DNA from: Lunularia cruciata
Taxonomy: Eukaryota > Streptophyta > Marchantiopsida > Lunulariales > Lunulariaceae
DNA length: 64,000 nucleotides
Assembly (NCBI GenBank): GCA_948567375.1
Contig: OX419759.1
Coordinates: 55,084,593 to 55,148,592, forward strand
Reading direction: 5' to 3'
The notes beneath the pieces were generated by a model. The model was not told where the DNA came from. It saw nothing but the letters and a program-made list of their open reading frames with translations, and ran no database searches. This document shows, piece after piece, positions 57,589 through 64,000 of the stretch. Every line of letters starts with the position of its first letter. Position 1 is the first letter of the stretch. The translations under genes were made by a program, and so were the position numbers.

Positions 57589-58261
57589 CTAAGATGGCTG
57601 TCCCTGGGTCGGTAATGGCTGTGCTCCACTGAAGGAGTTGGAGTCCAAGGTTTCAGTGAGTGGCAGTGAACGAAACCAGAGGAGCAATCCATAGGACGTT
57701 TGTGTCCTTCTCACTAATTACACAAAGGGTTGGACACTGTCAATAGATGAAAGCTGCCAACGAGATGAAACGTTCTTGTGATTGCGTGCAAGAATTTGTT
57801 GAAATTTTCCATATAAATTATGTCTGTTACTACTCTCGTTGTCATTAGTTCACGAGGTCATGTAATCGAAAGTCATCGTAATCTCTCCATCTCGTATACT
57901 GTAAGTTGGATAACGAGGACACTGCGGAATGGTGCCAATAACCACATACCACTGCGCGAGTGGTTATTCTTTACATTTCGTACTAGCCACCAATTTCCAT
58001 TTTCGGCAAATTACGATAAGAGGAAGTTGACGTCTGAGTATAGGTCCCCTGTGGAGTTGGAATTCAAGTAGATACAACCGTCAAGTCCTACCATTAGCCT
58101 TTGGAGCAGTAGAAGTGAAATGGGAATAAAAGAAACACAAGGCAAGGTGACCGTGCATTGGTTTGACTACAATGTACTCAATTTGCGAGCACAGTTTATC
58201 ATTCGCAAAACCTCTCGCTTGTGCCTATCGTGAACGGATAGATCTAACTCTGTGAGTTGCC
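57589..58261. other. Intergenic DNA without a supported gene
   Basis: No recognised coding domain; one 83-codon frame at 57820-58071 has no similarity I recognise. Confidence 0.45.
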
Positions 58262-58504
58262 TTGAACTCTAGTTATCATGGATCTCCGGCAACCGACATG
58301 GACGCTACTAAGAAGGCCAAGATAGAGCAACGCGACGGATACAAGAGATCGCGAGAACGTACATCTGACGAGGAGAAGAAGTGGCGAAACCAATGTTATA
58401 TAGAGGATTGCAAATTTAGATTGCACAATCAAATCTCCGTTTGTAACAAAGGAGGAAAATGGTTTACATATAACGATTTTCGTGACGGTCTACCATTTTC
58501 GTGA
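58262..58504 (+). CDS. Hypothetical short ORF, Lys/Arg/Glu-rich
   Basis: 80 codons; an internal start gives MDATKKAKIEQRDGYKRSRE followed by CYIEDCKFRLHNQISVC. The spaced Cys residues and high charge might reflect a small nuclear protein or an exon of a split gene, but I recognise no family. A 19-bp tandem duplication (58477 and 58496) lies across its end and may have created the stop. Confidence 0.25.
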   Translation: MNSSYHGSPATDMDATKKAKIEQRDGYKRSRERTSDEEKKWRNQCYIEDCKFRLHNQISVCNKGGKWFTYNDFRDGLPFS

Positions 58505-58514
58505 CGGTCTACCA
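58477..58514. repeat. 19-bp tandem duplication
   Basis: TTTTCGTGACGGTCTACCA occurs twice without a gap. Confidence 0.9.
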
Positions 58515-59719
58515 TGAGTACGAGGCATGTCAGATAGCCTTTCTGAAAGAATTGTAGTGCATTACCAAACCAGGTGGACATTTGTGGAAGTCCCATCGTT
58601 AACTCTCATCGAAAACCATTCCATTGTCCAACAGCTTGGTTGATGAAGTCGCCTAGAAGGATTAGTGTGCCCATCGACCATTGTCTAATCAAACTCATTC
58701 AAGTTTACAATGCTGTTTCCAGAATCGGCAAAGAGTTTTGCTGGAAACCGTGGTAGCGAGTAGAGACCGAAAGAATCGGGGACGTAAAGATGTTTGCCCT
58801 GTAGACGTAGGGTGAGGAGACTCTAAGGCATTCTTCACATGCTTCTGGAGAGAATGTGGTTATGAGGCTTTGATAAGAACATATAGTGAACAGATATATG
58901 GCGCGAAAGCCTCGAGAGACAACCACAGAGAACCCCCGCTTCGAATAAGTATAGTATTCAACCCAATCAAGCAAGGAATATCAGATTCTGCTAAACCGTG
59001 AACACGCTACATTCAGATCTCACAATCTCTTTTCACTATATGTAGTTAATCTTTCTTTCCCTAGAGTAACTTTTCCTTACCCTTACAGACGTGTACCTAA
59101 TCTACCCAGTAGATCTCATGCAAGAATATGTGCTCACTGAGTTCCGCAAGCCGTACATTCAACTGTCACATAAAATTTGTCCAGAATTTATCACCTCGTT
59201 AACCCTTTCGCTATTATAGGTGACGAACTCTGAACTCGGTAATTTGGTACAAAATCTGGATTATCGTGATAACATTGAGACTGGAGGTAGACACCAATCG
59301 AGCGAAGACTTAAGTAAATCGCCCTCCTGGCAAGACTCGACAGAGCGGGAAGTGTAATCATCTAGTCATGTGTCCGGGGGCCAGCCGTGGACTCATTTCA
59401 CAAACTGCATTATTTGATACCGAAAATACCGTGCAGTCATGTTGGGACTCTGACTCCCACCTGGCAGGAGAGGGGGTTCAGCTCTGACTTTATAGAACGG
59501 GTATATTTGTAAAATTTATGACTAAAATACTGGAACCCTGAAAGTGTCACGATTTTACTGGTCACCTTATGGACATTTCGCAAGGCTTTATGAAGAGATT
59601 TATTAAAGCACATTTTTGTCTACGTGTGTTTTTCTCTTCCCTTGACACTCGGTGTTTTCACTTCGGGAGATTCTGTAAGGCTTAGTGAAGGGCATTGATT
59701 TAAAGTACTTTCATGTCTC
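58515..59719. other. Intergenic DNA without a supported gene
   Basis: No convincing frame, RNA gene or repeat seen. Confidence 0.45.
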
Positions 59720-59841
59720 CAGGACAAAAAACAGGCTCTTCTTGGTTTGCAAGAAGAGTCCGGACACCACTACTTTCCGACAATTAAAAAGTGGTGGTGT
59801 CTTCAGACTTGGTTTGGAAGAAGAGCCTGTTTTTTATCCTG
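59720..59841. repeat. Long imperfect inverted repeat (foldback)
   Basis: CAGGACAAAAAACAGGCTCT at the left end is nearly the reverse complement of the right end (AGAGCCTGTTTTTTATCCTG), and complementarity continues inward through CTTCTT and the CACCAC/GTGGTG blocks to a small centre near 59,780. Arms are about 55-60 bases with roughly a quarter mismatched. It could be a small MITE-like foldback or an RNA hairpin of the miRNA-precursor kind. Confidence 0.6.
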
Positions 59842-59948
59842 TAGACAAGAAATTAGGTGAAAGCGAAGATCTGGAACTCGGCCACGTGGGCAGGGCAGGT
59901 GGGAAAAGTAATGGTAATGCTAGTAATGAAGTGAAGGTACAATTAGCA

Positions 59949-59982
59949 AGTGCTGGTGTCCGACTTGTCGGACGCCGACACT
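59949..59982. repeat. Short perfect-loop inverted repeat
   Basis: AGTGCTGGTGTCCGAC and GTCGGACGCCGACACT flank TT, with three non-Watson-Crick or mismatched positions. Confidence 0.6.
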
Positions 59983-60056
59983 TTCACCACCATCGGTTCC
60001 TCACTCCCCACCTTAATAATTCGTTCCAAATCAAACCCCTGCACGGCCAAATTTAA

Positions 60057-60467
60057 TTCTAGAGTTCGAAAAGCGCATTGACAAGACTCCAGCCTGCGGT
60101 AGCATTCTACCTACCACAACCGCAGCCCACTGAGCCTACCATACCCCCATCAACTATCTATTGTTTCTTATATTTGTAAATCAGTCCTCCTCTGCCTCAA
60201 TCGGCTCTCAGCCCCGCCCCCACGCAGATGTTGTAGACAAGGTTGCCTGCCTGCTCTTCCTTCCTTTTCCCTTCATTCCCTCCAACTAAACTTCGCCCTA
60301 CGATGCCAACTCATTCCTCCTTTGCGCAAAAAGTTGATGTTAGGTCTGAATTTTTTTAAATGCAGCAAAGGCCATCCATGGGCATCCTTATCGCTTGCAT
60401 TGGTATTTAGCTCATTCAAAGGTGCTACATTATGGAGGGTATTAGAGGAAGATGAAGTTGGATCGCA
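60057..60467. other. Intergenic DNA
   Basis: A pyrimidine-rich stretch with no recognised feature. Confidence 0.4.
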
Positions 60468-61925
60468 TCACCCCCAGGACAAGTTAGTGCATTGTGACCC
60501 ATTTCCTTGCAGATACAACAATGGCTTCTTATCTGCAGTGGTTGCTCCTTTTGTGATTGTTGTTGTGACTGCTGCTGTGATTGCCCTACATACACAAAAG
60601 CAAATGGAGTGCATCGAGTTGCACTTAGCTACTATTGTTAGATTTTGTACCTCAGTGGTTTCATCAGCAATTTCCCTAAGGGTGTGCACTAAGAGAGGAT
60701 GCTGATGCGGCAACAGCAGTTGATATCATTGATGGATCCACTCTATTGAGTTAGCCAAAGGTGTGAGTGCTGCAGGTGGGGTGGGCATCACTGATGCTGG
60801 CTGTTTTAACCACCAATGCCTATCAAAGTCATCAATGGTAAAGGCTACTGTGATGGGATTTTGTGCCAGTATCCTGTTGATGCAATGGCTACAAGGTATA
60901 CCCATTGTTGAGGTAAAAATATTGCTGCGGTTCATCTTGAGGTGCCAGAGATTTGTAGTACTATTTCAAGGCTTGCTTCATGGCATGGCAGGAGATGCTT
61001 TTTTTGACATTTTTACACAAAGGATGGCTGAGTTCAATGAGATTTTTCATCTATTGGATGTGATTAGTCTTACTGAGGTTGCATTCTTGCTCCTCACAGG
61101 CTCTCTCAAGCAGCAAACAGACACCAAGCATATCACTGGTGGACACCTGCAACCATTTCTTCAGAGTTGCATGACCACTTCAACTCTTGATGTGGTAATA
61201 TGGCCAAAGTGCTTGATGTGGCACATCCAAGCCAAAATGAATGTTTCCTTGTAGCAAAGCCATGTTGTCAAAGGTAGGCAGATACAGCTGCTGGGACATT
61301 TTGGAAGAGCTGATATAAGTGTTCTTCATAGTCAACTTCTGATTGGCAGTTGATAATGGCTTGCCATGCTCCCATGAACTCGTTCCAAGCATCATTTGAA
61401 CTAAATGCCAAGCACTGCTTTGCTAGCACATTTTGTCGATATGCCAAACACACAGTATTATGGTTGCATTTAGAAATACCAAAGATATGGCATTCACCAG
61501 TGCAAGTTCACAATCATTGACAAAAACTACACAATGAGAGTTGATGCTTAGCCGCTCAAAGGATCTTTCCAGTTCATGCAATGGCCGGGTGTGGAACTCT
61601 TGAGTCTCAAAGCACATAAATCAATAGAATAAAGTGAATGTTTCATTCATTGATGTGATGTTTGTTCATGCAATATGAGGCAATTGATATTGGTTGGTCT
61701 TGTTATTGCTGTCAATGGAAAAAACCTTGTTAGCTGAATATTTTTTGGTGATGTTCTCTACTGACTTTGGGAAGATGAAAAGGCAGGTAAGATTGCTAGC
61801 ATGGTTGCATTGGATCTCTTGCTGGATATCACAAAGAATTAGGGCATCCAATAAGGCTTTTATTGCTGTTCTGCCATTCAACATCTTTCTCTTCTTGGCC
61901 TTCTTGATATTGTACATGTCTTGAG
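60468..61925 (-). pseudogene. Mutator-like (MULE) transposase
   Basis: Minus-strand pieces in order: 61666-61917 ending SANKVFSIDSNNKTNQYQLP (first Asp), 61423-61617 with CVVFVNDCELALVNAISLVF and ILCVWHIDKMC (second Asp and the CxWH motif), 61268-61453 with WNEFMGAWQAII, and a C-terminal part at 60468-60935. This is the MULE transposase domain order. The frames are separated by stops and shifts. Terminal inverted repeats were not identified. Confidence 0.75.
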
Positions 61926-62688
61926 CTGTTGAAAGGTTGGTAGCATCATGTTTTCATAGGACACCCAAACATGAGCTTATGCTACGATGCATGTCAGGTT
62001 GTGAACAGTTTTGTAACGTTGTTGCTTATGTGCCTTCCTCAAGTGAATGGTAACATGCATTTGTGGGTGCAAGGATAGGCATATTGGAACCAAGAGGAGA
62101 TTGGAGAGCAAGAGAAGGCTCTTCTTGTGTGTTTGCATGGAGTGAAAGGGAGAGAGTCAGGAGAAAGAGTGTGACCTGGGATTTATGGGTAGCTTCAGGC
62201 CCTCTCTTTTATAGATCTGGAGACTTTTTTCTTCAGCTTGCTATCTCCCAATTCCTTTGCGGTGGTTTTTGATTTGCTACTAGGAGATTTTGGTGACTGC
62301 AGAATCCCAAGAAAATCATGTTACTTATTGGCAGAATAATACTACTGTGAGGTGCAAATACCGGCTCCCTTCATTTAACAATTCACATATTCCTCTCTAT
62401 AATAGAGTACTTCATCTAATCAGATAATTTTAAGAGCTGAATGTTCTAGAGGTTTTCATCACCAGCACATTTTCTTATAGGAATCCTACAGGAAAACCTA
62501 TGTCATCCATAGATTTGTAGCACAGTCTAAGATAATCATGCAGATTAATGTACCTAATTCTCTATTTGTAAAAATAAATAAAAAATTTCATTTAGCATAA
62601 TGTTGGAGAAGAAAAGACCTTGATTCTACTTCAAATCAAATACATGTGCCTCCTAAACCCTAAACCTACCCGTGACCTATTGTAAAAA
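61926..62688. other. Flank of the MULE pseudogene and intergenic DNA
   Basis: 61,926-62,300 could encode the N-terminal end of the transposase on the minus strand but is too broken to call. A CCTAAACCCTAAACC telo-box-like sequence lies at 62,652-62,667. Confidence 0.4.
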
Positions 62689-63177
62689 TGTAAAAGATGA
62701 AGACCAAGGAAAGAAATAGGAGAAAGGAAGATCACATTGGGACACTTGAGTGTGGGAAACTCTGAATGCCTAGCATGAGCTTTGGCCTTGGTATTTATAG
62801 GGAGCATATAAGGCTCTTGAGAAGCTTCTCAAGAAACTTCCTTGAACTGCTTTCTAGGAGTGCAAGTCAAGTTAATAGAGAAACTTCTCAAGAAGTCTCT
62901 TTCTAGAAGCTGTCTATTTTTTGTGCAAGCTAAGCTAGTTGGAAGTTCGTAGAAGTTTCCTTCTAGAAGCTACCTACTTGGGGTGCAAGTTAAGCTAGCC
63001 GGGAAGCTTCCCAAGAAGCTTCCTCCTAGAAATTGCCACTTGGCATGCATGTTACCTAATACTTGGGAGGGCACCAAGTAGCTTCTTAGATACTTCTAGA
63101 ATATTCTAGGGTAAATTTTTCCATTCATTACTTTGTTAGCCTTGACTAACTTTGTCGCTAAATTCCATATTGTTACA
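62689..63177 (-). repeat. 3' LTR of element E
   Basis: 489 bp, starts TGTAAAAGATG and ends TTGTTACA. Longer than the C LTRs because of an extra segment near 63,030-63,090. Contains the TATTTATAG box and the GAAGCTTC-type array with more substitutions. Adjacent minus-strand polypurine AATGGGGGAATA. Confidence 0.88.
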
Positions 63178-63194
63178 TATTCCCCCATTGCTAG

Positions 63195-63410
63195 TTGGTG
63201 ATGTCCTCGTCATCATTGAAGCTTCAAACTCTTAGATGGCCATTTGTGCATTCTGTAGATGAGAAAGAGGCTCCCAAGTGGCATCATGAAGGTGATACCC
63301 TTTCTAGAAGACCTTTTACTCTACATGTTGTTGATGGCCTTGTTGAATGTGGCGACATGCAAGGATCCAATCAACTTCATACTTTTCATGATCATTGATA
63401 GGGAGTGGAG
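63195..63410 (-). pseudogene. Chromodomain of element E
   Basis: Minus strand reads EKYEVDWILACRHIQQGHQQ, then a TAG-broken continuation corresponding to the EYKVLWKGYP strand of element C. Fits the chromodomain of the family with stops. Confidence 0.75.
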
Positions 63411-64000
63411 GAGGAGGAAGTTGGACACAAGAGGAAAAAGAAAATGGATTAGTAACAAAGGGTTTCAACTTGGAAATATGAAAGACAAGGTGGATGTGCA
63501 TATGATAAGGCAAGGCAAGTTGACAATCAACTAGAGAAATGATTTTGGTGACATCAAAGGGTCCTATCCAATTAGGAGCAAGTTTATAAACTTGGTTAGT
63601 GGTAGGTTATTGGACAAGAGCATGACCTTATCACCAACTTGCAAGGTTAGATCACAACAATGATGGTTTGCATATTGTTTCTGATGATTTTGAGCAACAA
63701 GGAGATGAGATTTGGCTTGTTGGAGGGACTTGGATATGGTGGTCAAGAAGGAGGAAGTATGAAGGACATGAGATGGAGGAGGAGCAAGAATAGATTTTGG
63801 AACAAGTGGATCTTGGCCAAAATTGAGGAAGAAATGAGAGAATTTGGTGCTTGCATGTTTGGAATTATAGTATGCAAACTCCATAGTTGCAAGACATTCA
63901 TCCCAATAGGTATGGTGAATGTTGACAAGGGTACAAAGCATATTCTCCAAGGTGCAATTTTCATGTTCAATTTGCCCATCAATTTGAGAATGATAGGCTA
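63411..64000 (-). pseudogene. Integrase C-terminal half of element E
   Basis: The frame 63564-63950 reads NMLCTLVNIHHTYWDECLAT, EFAYYNSKHASTKFS, FGQDPLVP and LQVGDKVMLLSNNLPL, matching the distal integrase core and SH3-like tail. The catalytic Glu region lies at the window end. Confidence 0.82.

Larger units (their letters stand above)
62689..64000 (-). mobile_element. Element E: second C-family chromodomain retrotransposon, partial
   Basis: Begins with the 3' LTR and continues on the minus strand through chromodomain and integrase, in the same order as element C; it runs off the window end. It is more diverged than the two C LTRs are from each other. Confidence 0.88.

Noticed and set aside
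57820-58071. 83-codon plus-strand frame
   Set aside because: No domain, no start context and no support from neighbours.
59685-60056. A 123-codon frame with paired-looking ends
   Set aside because: The frame runs across the long inverted repeat at 59720-59841; both ends of its peptide come from complementary arms. No domain recognised.
60322-61254. Plus-strand hydrophobic frames resembling membrane proteins
   Set aside because: They are antisense to the MULE transposase pieces, which carry recognised motifs.

Overview
The window is repeat-dominated DNA from a land plant. The plant signals are a self-incompatibility S1-type (SPH) secreted protein gene at 55.1-55.5 kb, TTTAGGG telomere-type repeats, LTR retrotransposons primed by plant initiator-tRNA-Met and tRNA-Asp type sites, and stop codons whose pattern fits decay of CG and CHG methylated cytosines. 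The lineage cannot be fixed from the sequence. The methyltransferase described below is of the DNMT3-like, unpermuted type, which is known from non-flowering plants; that hints at, but does not prove, a non-angiosperm source.

Layout. 1-174 is a scrap of a methyltransferase-bearing Ty3/gypsy element. Inserted into it is copy B of the same family (minus strand, 175-6525 and 35683-36488). B is itself split by element C (minus, 6526-35682), a chromodomain Ty3/gypsy element with 425-bp LTRs. C is interrupted twice inside gag. The first interruption is copy A (plus, 10850-20621), a much better preserved copy of the methyltransferase family. The second is element D (plus, 20759-34468, perfect CCTTC target duplication), a Ty3/gypsy element with unusually long 3.8-kb LTRs. 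36.5-40.1 kb is unassigned DNA with tandem repeats. 40151-53253 is a Ty1/copia element F (minus) split by a further Ty3/gypsy element G (41115-48589, minus). 53.3-60.3 kb is mostly unique-looking DNA with the SPH gene. 60.5-61.9 kb is a decayed MULE transposase. 62689-64000 is a second C-family element (E), running off the end.

Main result. Family A/B has the order gag - zinc knuckles - aspartic protease - DNMT3-like C5 cytosine methyltransferase - reverse transcriptase - RNase H - integrase - PHD finger. The methyltransferase shows motifs I, IV (with the PC catalytic pair), VI, VIII and IX/X in unpermuted order, lying between protease and RT. The PHD finger sits where chromoviruses carry a chromodomain. 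Copies A and B share this architecture, so it is a family trait and not a one-off chimera. A retroelement that carries its own DNA methylation writer together with a histone-reader-type domain is the strongest candidate here for an unusual system. Methyltransferase-bearing retroelements have, as I recall, been reported in dinoflagellates and a charophyte alga; I could not check this, nor whether the PHD pairing is known.

Secondary results are a roughly 765-codon coiled-coil ORF lying wholly inside the LTRs of element D, a heat-shock-element-like array just upstream of the TATA box in the C-family LTR, and a stop/Kozak-ATG junction conserved between A and B at the protease/methyltransferase boundary. 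Nearly all coding regions here are pseudogenes; the SPH gene is the only host gene I call with confidence. Coordinates of domains in decayed elements are approximate.
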